Below are positions 25,497 through 37,820 of a stretch of DNA of 64,000 nucleotides, in pieces; position 1 is the stretch's first letter; each line of letters starts with the position of its first letter. Location of the stretch: contig JAURVB010002670.1 in the NCBI GenBank assembly GCA_033002965.1, forward strand, positions 1 to 64,000, read 5' to 3'. This DNA is from Piper betle (taxonomy: Eukaryota > Streptophyta > Magnoliopsida > Piperales > Piperaceae). The position numbers and the translations under genes were made by a program. Under the pieces are notes generated by a model. The model was not told the origin of the DNA. It saw only the letters and a list, made by a program, of their open reading frames with translations, and searched no databases.

Positions 25497-28366
25497 AGCT
25501 TTCTTAAAAGTAGTGATCATATATATATATATAGTCGATGTTTAAAGTTTAAACAGTCTTTCTAGCTTCTTCTCTGAGATGGGTAATGGTTATTGATCAG
25601 ATTGGCGAATATTGGTTAGGTTGGCATGTTGTTAGATTTTAGCTTAATGCAACATAGAAAATGAAGATGATTTTAAAATGGTAGCAATATTCTGTAAATG
25701 TTAGTATTATGCAACAATATTTGTGTGATATGAACAAATTAAAATGTGAAGAAATGGAGATTAATCAATTAGGTTTGGCTTGGCAAATCGCCTACTTTTA
25801 CTGTTCTCCGCATTACCCCGATGAGCATCTTCAGATTCTTCGAGAGACATCATGGCCACCAATTCAAGAGTTTAACATCTTTCTTAAAAAAAATGAAAAT
25901 TATCGATAACATTATTTTTGTTTTTGCATTATCGGTGGTAAAACAGTGAAGGGATTGACTATTTGCGATTCTTAATATAACCACCACTACCTGTTAAGTT
26001 TAAACAATTGAAAGCTCTCATAAGGCGGTCTTTATAGATGGTTGTTAGTTTCGTTTATATAGTTTATTGCTGAAAAAAGGGTGACAAGATAATCAATCTC
26101 GCCATTAAGTATTTTCGAGCAGGGTACATTAGAATATTGTATATTTCACTGTAGATGAAGTTTTAACAGGTACCCACAAGCTCAAAAGTTAAAGAATTTC
26201 TCACCCGAGCAAGACGGAGGATGAGTAGCTTTGAAAGAATGGTGTTGTGTTAACAAATAGCAGTGGGACGTGAGTTGTGAGATGAGGCGATGGAGAAGGA
26301 AAAGGTACTGGTAGTGGGAATGAAGGAATGGAAGAAGAAGAGTGGATGAGCTGATTCCTCCACTTTAGAAAAGAAGGGTGTGTAATGGATTGCTGTCAAT
26401 TGTCATCGCTAGTGGATTCCTCTTGCTGCCGGCCAATCCACCGCCGTCAATTGGAACCAACAAGCTGCTAACCATCTCTCTTTTAGCTAAAGTCCCACTT
26501 TATATGAAATATAGCAAGAATATATGATGAGCCCAATACTGAAAAGTGGGAGTACCTGGCAACGTTAAGGTTTGTACAGATCCGAGTAAATTACCCAGTT
26601 CAATATTTGGCTGTGCGAATACAACATATGCAAGGATGTTGTCAAGCTTGAAGTTTAGAGTTCATGGAACATGTTAAAAGGCCAGTTTGGCTCTTATAAA
26701 AGAACTGTAAGTTTTTAAAGAACAAACAGCATGATTGAATTGATCACATTGAGACCATTGTAATTGTTTGGATTTGGGTTTGATGGTTTGCTAAGTGGCT
26801 GGTTCTTGTTTGACTATATCTGAGCCAAACTGGGTGCGGTGGTAACTCCATGCAATCCTGAGAATCGTCCGCCGTATTTAATGTATAGTTTGACATTTTG
26901 AAAAAATTTCAGCACATCCCCGGAGCGACACCTGAATCTCCACCGTTAATTTCTAGGATGATCGATGGTAGAGATGCACGGCATCTCCACCGACATCGCT
27001 CCTGGGCGGAACTAAATGTGGCTCCGACATTTTACCTAATTGTTATAAAATATAAAGTAATTTCGGTCTCTTTGAATAATTTGCTAACATGTACCTGGAG
27101 GTTTGTCCCCAAATCTATGAATAAAATAAACCTCATCAATAATTATTTTTTGCTTAGAATTAGCAACAACTCATATAGAAACGTCAACAACATATAAATT
27201 TAACTATCATCTAATTCATATATATATATATATTTGTTATTTTAACAAAATTACTCTCGTAATCTTACCATCTTATAATCCGATCATATTAAATATTGCT
27301 TGACACAAGAGTATTAATGGTTGGTGATACTAATTTTTCTTCTATATAGATACTTAGTATCAGCTACAACTAATATAAGAATATCAACAACATATAAATT
27401 TAGTCATTGATTTAGATCACATGACTTTATTTTTTTATCATTTAGATAAAATTACTCTTATCACTTGACCATCACCTGACCATCTTTATAATATAAAGGC
27501 TGATATAAAATATAGTAAACACAAAAGTACATGCCGTTCTCTTTATTTATTTGTACCTCGATTACGAGTATTTTTTTAATGCTTATATAAATTTGAGTTA
27601 TTTCTTTATTGAATATAATTATTTAAAAAATAAAAAATTATTTATTTTAAAGCTCGAAGTAGTAAGATCTTTTCTTCTTCCTGTGAATTGTGAATTGTGA
27701 ATTGTGACCACACTTCTTGGCTATTCTTTATATTATATTTGCCTTCACACGTCCCATCAATCTCTCTTTTCCTCTCTCATTCATTGTCACCCCTTTTTAT
27801 CCTTTTGTAATCTTCTCAATAAAACTATGCACCAGCATTTTCTAATACAATATTGAGGGGAAAAAAACATTTTTGATGCAGTGATTTTATTTTGGAAATA
27901 ATAATTTATTCAGTGTAATGAAATGCCCATTTACCCATTTTTTATTTTAACTCGGTCTATATCTTTAAATTGGGAAATAAATTATTATTTATCAAACTAA
28001 TTTAAATTAAGAGGGTAATTTTATCCAAGTAACAAAATAAATACAGCTATAAAATTTAGATGTGTGGTTAAATTTTCAAGCTTTCTCATAATTTATTTAT
28101 ATATATCAATCCACTTGAACAAATGGGTACTTAAACTTTTTTCACTGTTCAAATTTAGAATTGAGTTTACTAATTGGATATAAAAATTTATTTTTATATT
28201 AATGATTAAGTATATTAATTTAATTTATTTTCAGTTATGATTTTTTTCAAAGTTATTTATAAAAATTTATAATTTAATCATAAAATAGAGAGAGAGAGAG
28301 CGAGTAAACTTTGACTTTTGGAAGGCAGGACATTAAATAATAACTTATCACTCTCATCTCTTATAT
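25497..28366. other. Intergenic DNA
   Basis: This is AT-rich spacer with an (AT)n run at 25519-25533 and a TA run near 27220. A 66-codon frame at 25709-25909 is open but not recognised. 28289-28303 is a GA-rich run just before the CLT-like pseudogene. Nothing else is supported. Confidence 0.5.
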
Positions 28367-31300
28367 TTGATTTTGACTTTTCCAACTCCCGAGTCCGACC
28401 AAATCCAACCTGCCGGCGGCGGTTTGCTCCCGCTCAATTCCGCCGGCGGCCGATCTCCGCCGCCGCCTCGTCCTCCCCTCCGATCGCCGCAGGCCGCGGC
28501 CACGCCCTCCCTGCCATTGCCCCTCCACCGCCCAGTTCTCGCCCTCCGATCCCGGCTCGCCGGCGGCCCGCTGGTCAAAAAAGCGCGGCCTCTGATGGTT
28601 GCGGCGGCGGGTGGTTGCTTGCAGGAGCCGGCCGGGAACGGTGTTGGGGGGAATAGGAGTGGGAGAGGGAATGGGAAGGGGGAAGTGATCGTCGCTTCTG
28701 CCTTGACGGTGGTGCTGGGAGTTGGGAACGGGTGCTCTATAAGCTTGCTCTTGTTCCTCTCAAGCAGTATCCTTTCTTCCTTGCCCAGTTTGCTACTTTC
28801 GGGCGAGTTTCCCGATTTTCTTGTGTGGTTTTGTTCTCTTCAACCTCGTCGTTGCTTGGTAGGGAATCGGTGCTAAAATGTGCTTGGTAGCTTCTTCCAA
28901 CTAATATCTGTATGTTACTACAAAAATTTGAGTGGGCAGTGTTGGTGATTTAATATTGTTGGTGTTCAACTATTTCAAGCTCTTCTAGACTTCTAGTGAT
29001 AATTTTTTAATATTAAGAATGTGGTTGCATTGTTGTAAGCTGCCAACTTTTGCAACCTCTGTTTTGTGTGTGTGTGTGTGTTGGCTCCTTTTCGTTCTTT
29101 GGGGAGAAATCACTGCTAAAAGGTGGTTGGGAGATTCTTCTATCTAACAATTGAGGAGAGTTTGAGTGGGCTGTCTTGGTGATTAATTTTGGTGGTTTGC
29201 AGCTTTTGCAAGTTTTTCTAGTGATCAGTTTTAATATTAAAGTAAGTGCCAAGAGAAAACTGAATGACGTATTCTACTTAGAAAGGTATACATGTAGCTT
29301 GAATTTTTTATCTGTGTTTTGGTGAGGATGAAGGGAGACAAATAAGGGGAAAATGACAGCTATAGAGATGTACTTTTTATTTGTATGTTGGTAGCTGCGG
29401 TTCATCTAGTTTACTTTTTAATTTTTTGTTGCTGTCAAATGTTTCACAGGAATTTGAGGGCGATCTTGGTAATTAATTACACCTCACACTTCTGCATGTT
29501 CTAAACATTATCAATTTTGATTGCAAAAATTCGAGGAAAAAAAATGATAGTAAAACAAGCATATAAGAAATCCTGAAAAATTACTATACTAAGATTATTA
29601 TTTATCTGTTATTTTATAAGCCTCATTCCCAAAGTCTCTGGCTCTAAAATCATGTCATTTTACTCTTTTTCGTTTTGAATGTGAAGGTCTTGTGTTGTAC
29701 TCTTATTTCTCAAATTTGTATGCCCCTTTTTTTGTGCGAAACATGTATTGAAAGTCAGTTGAAGGAGGAATCTGTGTTTAGCACAACAATAATGTTGGTG
29801 TAATTTGTGTTGTTCTTTTCCATATACGTAGTGGTATACTTTTCTATTTTGTACTTCCGGCATCAGATTGGTATTGTCACCGATGAGATGCTGTCTTTAC
29901 CGAAGGGTTATTATCTGGCTGTTGGTCTTTTGGAGGATCTTGCTGCTGCCTCTGGGATGGCTGCAGGAGGTTTGTGAAATTTGACCACCTAATATTAATG
30001 GCAACAAGAAATGCTTATTTTCTGTCTTTGTATGTTTTTATGCAATATATTGCTTCAGTCTCTTGCATCTGTCTATTAAGATCTTGTTGTATGCCTCTAC
30101 GGTTTGCTTCATTTCCTCTTTCCCAAATGTCATCCAACATTGTATTTGAATCTACTTTGAAATATTTTTTTGTGGCTATATATAAGTTGTGTAATGAGCA
30201 ATAAACAATTCCAGAGCAGTAGTCTTGATAGCTGCCAAGTGTGTATGGGCAAATTCCGGGCCTCTGTGCTCAAGGTCATGTGCAACAAGAGCATGCTTTT
30301 GTAAAAAGAAAGTTGATTATTATTGTTTGCAATGTTCATAATATAATAAATCACAATGTTTTTATAATTTAACATGATACTTGAAGACAAACTAAATTAC
30401 TGGAAAATTTACATGTGCGGCATGTGACATTTATCACCTCTAGTTTATACCTTCAAAGCTTTCCTGCTTTAATTTCCATAGAGGGACTAAAAAATGCAGC
30501 TTGGTTTTAATAAGCTTTTTGAGTTGGAAATTTATCTGTCATGAAAGTGCATTTTTTATAGTAAATCATTTCTCTTATGAAAGATTTGGTGTTACTGAGC
30601 ACAGTGCTAACAAATTTACTTTATTTGAACAGCTGTTAAATCAGGAGCTTCTATTCCTCTATTATCGCAGGTCATTTTTTATTTCATGAAGCTTCTCCAA
30701 ATGAAATATCTGTGATTTGCTTGAATTTTTTTCTCATCAAGTTATTCTGATGATAAGATTGATAATTTTTGGGAACTCCCTCAAATATTCTATTTTGGTA
30801 TTAAAATTTCAAAATTTTTTGGGTACTCCCTCAAAGGCCATGCTTTAACTTTATTAAGGATAGCCTGAAATCTAATGGTGGAGACTAGATTACAAATTTA
30901 GAGAACATATATTTAGTTGACTGGGTATCATAACATAGAGCATCAATGCATTATTTGACTAGTATTTTTTTGAGCAGTAGATCCTGCTTCTAAGATTGCA
31001 TCTAAACAGAATTTCTTGCTCAGACAATATTACTAAATGAATTGGCAGATGGCATGGGCCAAAGCTGTAACCAAAGCTTCCGAGGTATCTGTGGATGAAG
31101 ATCTTAGTGGACTTTCAAGGGGATTTTTAGTGCAATTAAGCTTTAGGCACAATAAGTGAAAGTGTGGAACTATGCAGTATGCTTCTGTACAAAATATTCT
31201 TGAGTGTCAGCAATTGGTTATGGACATTAATTAGTTATGGTAGAACAGCATGTCTGTGAAAAGAAATGAGTATCAAGCACTTCATTATATGGCATAAGTG

Positions 31301-34300
31301 ATGAACGATTTCGCACATTTTCTAGCATTCTTATAGATATTTTTAATTAATTCAAATGAATTTCTAATGTTATAAACCACTACTTCATGCCATTATTTGC
31401 AGACCTTCCTAGTCTGGCAGCGTCTGTTATCCATGGCATTCCTTGGGCGAAGATATAGATTCAACGAAGTTCTTGGATGTCTTTTTGTGGTTGTGGGAGT
31501 AATTATAACTGTTGTAAGGTAAGTAGCTAGCCATTCATGAAAGATATGATCTATTTATTCAATGTATGCACTATGCACATATCTAGTTATCCATAGTCTA
31601 AGAAGTGGTACACTGGTAAATTTTCCATAGACTTTTGGCTGAGATATCTATCATTTGTGTCTTAAGTACAGTGGATGAGACTCTGGTCAATCACTAAAGG
31701 ATTCTAATATATTTTGGGCACTGTTGATGATTGTTTCATTTTTGCTACAAGCTGCAGATTCGGTGCTAAAGGTTGCAATTTTTTCAAGATTGTAGAATCA
31801 TTACAGTATTATTCTTTCATGAGTTCTAAATTTCAATATTTCTGTAGGAAATCATTTTTTTGGGCAGCGCTACAAAGTTGAAGGTAACTCGAACACTACC
31901 TTTAATTAGTGACTTCAGTTCATTTTCTGGGCTCTGAGTAATTGTTTTTATTGATTTACCTTTTCATTATTTTTGAAGGGTGGATGTGTTGATCTTTTTG
32001 TTGTGAACTCTTTTGGATCAGCTTATCAGGTTAGTGTCTTGGCTGGATTTTGCGAAATTATATGGAATATTTGATTGAATTGAGTTTAAGACTTAGCTGG
32101 AATATTTCATCATGGGTCATTTTTCCTATTTACAGGCGCTTTTTATCTGCCTCCTGTTTCCATTTATGTCGAAGTTATGGGGCATTCCCTTCAATCAATT
32201 GCCAAATTATCTTAGAAATGGAACAGCTTGCTTTCTGAATATTGGATCATTATCAAGTGTTATGTGGTATCTAGTTATTGCTTAAAACCCAAATTTCTTT
32301 TTGTCATGTTTGTTCTAAACATGCCAAGTGAATTTCCGTGGTTTCTACGCTTGTCTAACAAAAGGATAGCAATAACATACGAACTGGTTGATCACCAAAG
32401 TCACGCTGAGGCTACTGATATACTGCAATCATTGTTTCTGTCTGAATGTAGCTCTAATTATTTACCACTGGATCTGCATTAATGAGTTTTATCCTTGTGC
32501 AAAACATTAGCAGGCGACTCTAGTCTGGAGCATGTATGCTATTTGATTCAGTCATTGCTTTTTATTTTAAATATGAAGTGTGGGAAATATATATGGTTAA
32601 TGCAGCAAGGATTGGTATTGTGGAAATTTGGTCTTCATTAATTTATATATCCTTTTTTTAGAAAAAATGTAGGAGGCTCCGTATATCACTTAAATATAGG
32701 ACGTATATATCTTATTAGTGAAGTCTTTTTATTTTAGGGCCCGTTTGGTTGACATGAAATAGGATTAAAGAAATGTCAAATTAGGGGATAAGAAATTCCA
32801 TGGTGTTTAATTGACATCAATCTTTTTAGGGGAAATTTTAATTTTCCTTATGTTAGCCCACAGGAAATATTTTTAAAGGTAAAATTTCATTGGTTAAAGG
32901 TTTCATTATGCAAACGTGTGAGAATTGAAAATTATCTTTTCCTTTCAAACAAGCAGACAATTAAAAAGGTCAATTTCTTTCATTTTCTTGCTTATCCAAA
33001 CAAACACTTGAAGGAAATTTTGAAAAATATTGTGCCATTTTATTTACAGTTTTTAGGTAATTGTTTTGTAATATTCTTTCATTTGATCCCAACCAGTGGC
33101 ATCGAGACTGGAACATGAAAGGTCATGTGGAGCCAAGATATACAGCTCTATTCTTCCTAAAATGTCTTTTCCAAGGGAGGTTTCTCAGGAGTATTCTCCA
33201 TTATAGGAGAATGTTATTGCACAGTATGGCCTGTGAAAAACATTATAATTGTATATTCCCAGCTTTAAGGTTGTCCACTACGTCCATTCTTCTGGAATCA
33301 AGGAATGATATAAACAATTACAGCCTAGCAGTTTTTGGCTTCTCAATGAATTTATGGGTCCTGTGGCTTTATAGGCAAACTGACTATGACTTATGTGTCC
33401 CTTCCTTGAGAATGGAATCCATGGATCATTTCCGGTAAGTGTGGCCTCCCTTCTTGTCTGGTTGTTCCCTCCCACCTTTCAATTTAGATTTGTAATGTAC
33501 TGAATGATAGCTCGACCTTAAAAAAGTGGGGAAGTACACTCAAGAAAACATTGGGCAAGACTTGATTGCATGAGCTGGGTTGGGTGGTGTGTCAACATTA
33601 CCCCTCCAACCAAAGAATTTTGCTCAATCATGGGGTTGTCGTGTCCAAACGTTCATTACTCCGGAACCAACATCTGTGATGCAGTGACCTCTTCACTGGC
33701 GATCTCTTCTAACAAGGTTCCTTTACACAAGTGTTCGTGGATTGTTTTTTATCAATATGTATTTAAGATGTTCCATGGCAAAGTAAGTGCTCATGTTTTA
33801 AGGACTTTGCATAAGCAATTGTTTTCTACTAAATGTTGGTATTATGTTTTGGTAGGGTGTGATGGGGCGCCTCTGTTGCCAGTCGCTTTCGTCGTTCTGA
33901 ACTTGTCATTCAACACTTCCTTGTTGCACCTCCTCAAGATCTCGTCCGCCGTTGTCTCATGCTTGGCCTCTACCTTCTGAGGTCTTTCTTTTGCCTCATG
34001 TCTTACAGATAACATCTGCAAGTGATCTGTTTTATGTGCAACGCTTGTTTATTACAATAGTTTGCACCGATAATTGATCTGATGTTCGTTTCATTTTGCT
34101 ACTTCGTGAGAACAGTTCCTTTATCTGTTTATGCATTTTCTTTGCCGCTACCATATATCGGCGTGGCCGCCAGCCTACCGGCCGGCTTCATCCCAGGCAT
34201 CGTCATTCTTGTGGTCGGCTTGCTGGTGTATGCACGGACTCCATCTCCTGTATTGGATCTGGCAAAGCTCAAGCAAAATCATAAACCAACCCAGAAAGAG

Positions 34301-34309
34301 AACAAATAA
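28367..34309 (+). pseudogene. CLT: CLT-type (CRT-like) chloroplast thiol transporter pseudogene
   Basis: Ten exon-like blocks keep the exon order of plant CLT genes: 28367-28802, 29824-29969, 30633-30670, 31403-31518, 31672-31771, 31849-31883, 31979-32029, 32136-32256, 33856-33981 and 34116-34309. CLT proteins are inner-envelope carriers of the drug/metabolite transporter superfamily that export glutathione precursors from plastids. Family motifs such as TFLVWQ, FLGRRYRFNEVLGC, SKLWGIPFNQLPNYLRNG, GCDGAPLLPV and LPLPYIGVAASLPAGF are easy to see. Lesions: no ATG opens the first block; one base is missing at about 28727-28733, shifting the frame before LYKLALVPLKQYP; the first intron reads GC...AT at its expected borders; an in-frame TGA lies at 31676-31678; exon 6 is one base short in a T run; a TGA at 33978-33980 replaces a serine codon. 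The last exon is intact with TAA at 34307. The lesions are independent, so sequencing error alone is unlikely. Confidence 0.82.
32738..33006. mobile_element. MITE-like element in the CLT pseudogene
   Basis: It starts GGGCCCGTTTGGTTGACATGAAA and ends about TTATCCAAACAAAC, an imperfect inverted repeat of the GGGCCCGTTTGG type common in plant MITEs. It has no coding capacity. It shares the TTGACATGAAA...AAATTAGG motif with the element at 19216. Borders are approximate. Confidence 0.5.
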
Positions 34310-34699
34310 ATTCAATTCCCCTTGTACATTATTGCTCAAGAGATGAGAATTCGTCTCCCATTATCTTGTGATTTGAATCAATCTCCATGTAATTGTCGTG
34401 AACAACATTTGAATATTCTATTCTTTTGTTGGTGAATAAGGAATGAGAATAAAAATTTGCCCGCAACTCGCGCGTTACCGATTGAAAGAAATCTGTGTTC
34501 TCAATCCATGCTTTAAATTTCCGGTTTTTGTAGAAGTAAACGAAAATGTAAGCTAGAGTATCAAAAGTAAGAAAGCAAGAACAAAATTGTATCAAAATAA
34601 ATCTGATCGAAATTATACAAGGCGATGCAAAGCTCAAACTAGCTGATCAAAATCAACCATGAGCATTCTAATTTATAACTTGGGCCTTCGTTTTTTACA
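34310..34699. other. Convergent 3' flanks
   Basis: This 390-base stretch lies between the end of the CLT-like pseudogene (plus) and the stop of the small OSR-type gene (minus). It should hold the 3' UTRs of both. No other feature is seen. Confidence 0.5.
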
Positions 34700-34897
34700 T
34701 TAGATAGAGTTAGGGGCAACTACAACATCAGATGGAACAAATGCAAGCAAGAGAAGCAACACCATGATTCCAATGGGCACAAGGAGCAGCCACAAAGGTG
34801 GTGGAGGGAGGGGAGGGAGCACCAGCGGTAGGATCAGCAAAGAGACCGTGAGAACCACCAGAATTAAGACGGAGGTCACGCCAAATAACCTGACCAT
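34700..34897 (-). CDS. OSR: ARGOS/ORGAN SIZE RELATED-type small membrane protein
   Basis: A 65-residue frame starts at the ATG at 34897 (minus) and ends with TAA at 34700-34702. It holds the full OSR signature: a hydrophobic helix (about residues 8-26), the proline hinge LPLVLPPLPPPP, and a second helix ending LAFVPSD. ARGOS/ARL/OSR proteins are two-helix membrane proteins, mostly at the ER, that promote organ growth and dampen ethylene signalling. Typical members are about 85-130 residues, because a variable N-terminal segment precedes the domain. Here that segment is nearly absent, and the frame is open only about ten codons further up before an in-frame stop. It may be a genuine short member, may have an upstream exon I missed, or may be 5'-truncated. 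The domain itself carries no lesion. Confidence 0.72.
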   Translation of the reverse strand: MVRLFGVTSVLILVVLTVSLLILPLVLPPLPPPPLWLLLVPIGIMVLLLLLAFVPSDVVVAPNSI

Positions 34898-37680
34898 CAA
34901 CCTTGCCGACCAGTTTCCTTTCCAAGATCACAAGAACGCAAAAGATCATCTTCTATCAGAAAAACCCACTTACATTACATCTTCCATGGCCGCCCAAATC
35001 ATCTTTTCTGTTTGCTTTGATTGTTCTTCCACCTTGCTCCATCTTTGTCTCTCATACAGCATTAATCTGTACCACCACACCACCCTTGAACCTTGGATCA
35101 CACCATCTACATGCCCATCAAATACATCATGTGTTATATATATAACGTCTCTGACATGATAATATGACTGGGGAAGAAGATTATATAATAGAGAAAGTAG
35201 AAGATATGGGAGATTGTGAACAAGAAGACAGGCTTGGTTTGAAGTGTGGGAATGTCTCATGTTTTGTGTAACGACGAACGTTGCGGTTGCCGTTTTCTTT
35301 CACAACAACGTGACCACTTTAGCTTCCTTTTTAAGGATATACGAAGACCTGACATCTCTACCAAGCCTCGGACAATTGTTAGGTCCTTCTATACGCTACC
35401 ATTAGTGTACATATGTAGAATTATATATGTTTAGTACGTAAAAGTATGGATTGATGGGAAGAACTTGATTGGGGAGAGATGAATATTGGTATATGGATAC
35501 GCTGGTGCAACTGTCGTACTCCTCGGCTACATAACCAGTGGTGAGCCTCGGCAACTACGAGCTACCGGGAACGACAGAAGCACAGATCTGGGATCTGCCG
35601 CTTTGGTATACGCATTTGATCTGTGGCTTCTCTGTAAGTGCTGTATGTAGTCGCAATACATATTATTGCAGAATGCCTATCATTTTATTAGTAAGTTTTG
35701 TGATGTTACATTGCTAACTTAGGTTCTTATACATTACTTTACGTTATAATATGTATGAAAATAGTTAGTATCAGCAGAAATAGCCAATAGTCGATAATCT
35801 TTATCTGCTATATTCTTTATTTGCCATATATAATATGGACCCGTAGATTACAAGAATGGTTTTATCTGAGTTAAAAAAAATTACAACCTTTGTGATTTAC
35901 ATGAATGACTAAATTTGAATATTGCTTATATTCTCACATTAACTATTGCTGATACTAAATAAAAAGTCACTATATAATAAAAAAATCCACTATAGTAATG
36001 GCCATTGCCAACTTAGAAACAACACAAAATAAAAATTGTCATTTATAATAATAAAATTTTAAATTAATGACTTTCTCTTTTGCCTACCTGATCTTTCTAT
36101 GTTAAGGTAAATTTAGAATAAAATAGTTGAATTAATTAATGAAATGTGGATGATTAATTACTGGGCACAACTAAAAAATACAGTAGTATAATTCTAAAAA
36201 CCACTTAAGTGGATACTAATTTTATCCATAATATTTTATCACTTGGTTTCCATACGTTTTAATACATGGTTGGTTTAAATTTAAAACTGCCACTAACTTT
36301 AAAATTGTTAGTTTTGTACCCAATTGGTAATAAGGTTATGAAGCTGATAAGATTTTGACCAAGCGGAATAAATATTGTCATATATAGCAGAGTTGCCCGA
36401 ATAAATCATATGCATAAAGCATCTTAATTAACCATATTACTTATATATCATAAAATTAGTGCTAGGTAACATCCATATAGGGTTATTGATGGTCATCTAA
36501 TTTACTAATTTATAAAACATTTCGAATTAAATAGAACAAACCTGACAAAGAATTTATTCATTGTATAAGAAATAATGAAAATTTTAGTTAATTTAATCAA
36601 GCCAACCTTAAATATAAATGGTAGCGATAGAAGGCTACAATTGTAAAAAAATCAATTAATTTAATCGAGTCAACTTTAAATATAAACCAGCTATTTAGTC
36701 CTTTTACATGTAACTATAAAATTCATCTCCACCCCAACCTAATCGTAAACTCTGATCAAATTATTAATTTAGCCTCTTTATTTACTTATTTCATAGCTTG
36801 TAAAACTACTTTATTGTAGTGTGGACAGTTGCAACATTTTATATTTTGTTATGGTGAAGATGTTTTAGATAATATTTTATATAAAACATGAAAATTTAAC
36901 AACACATTAATATGTAATCAATAATAAAATGGTGAAAACTTAGTCGTAGCAGAATCTTATAAACTCGAATAACAACTTGATTATAATACATATATTAAAT
37001 TAAGAAATACTTATAATAAATATTATTGACCGAACCGTAATCAAGCCATTCGGCGATCTACAGCACGGGGACTTCATCCAAACGGCTGTACATGCAACAA
37101 ACGTTCGTTCTTCATTCAAATACCTAACCAACGTCGAGTGGTAGAATGATTTGGTTGGGACGCAAAAGCATTGAAGGAACCCACGCAAAAGATAAACAAT
37201 CCTCCGCCTGGCCGGACTGCAACTACTTTTGGCACCATTCTTAAGAAATATAGATAACAATATACATAACGAGAATAGGACCAGAAAGCGTATCCATTCC
37301 TTTATTTCTTTGTTTCAATCAGCATGTACATGCATTGAACTTGATCATACCTCTCAGAATATTATCCTTTGGTTGAACACGCAATTCTCACAAGAGGGGC
37401 TGCTCCTACCCAGAATGTGTCACCATCTCCGGGCCATAAAAAACCTGGAAGTTTTGCACCTAAGTTTGTTTTCTTATAACTTATGATAACTCGGTTGAGC
37501 ATCAAGTTCAATGCTTTACCTGGTCTTGTCTGTTGAAAGTCATGTTGTGTACATGATCTAGTGCATGTAAAATGCCTACTCCAACTGGAAGATAACATAA
37601 TTTAACTTCTTTTAGTTAGTTTTTCTAACTTTGAATTGTTCTTTTGTTTCTACGAGAGATAGTGGTGCATTGTATATATA
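34898..37680. other. AT-rich intergenic DNA
   Basis: No gene is supported. A short GC-richer patch at about 35490-35640 has one open frame (beginning GYAGATVVLLGYI) that I cannot assign. 37000-37260 has an 86-codon minus frame with no recognisable domain. Confidence 0.5.
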
Positions 37681-37820
37681 TGTAGGTTCTAGTGTCTTCT
37701 AAAATGAATAATTATTTTAGATTGAAGTTTATGAACTCACTTTAATATGTATGTAGGTTCTAGTGTCTTCTAAAATGAATAATTATTTTAGATTGAAGTT
37801 TATGAACTCACTTTAATATG
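37681..37820. repeat. 71-bp tandem duplication
   Basis: Two almost identical 71-bp units starting TGTAGGTTCTAGTGTCTTC lie head to tail. They are followed at once by TGGTATCAAAACC (37823), which resembles the initiator-tRNA primer-binding site of copia elements (TGGTATCAGAGC), so this may be the end of a decayed LTR. Confidence 0.8.

Noticed and set aside
33061..33438. A 125-codon frame within the CLT pseudogene
   Set aside because: It lies in the intron-like interval between exons 8 and 9 and shows no similarity to the transporter or any family I know.
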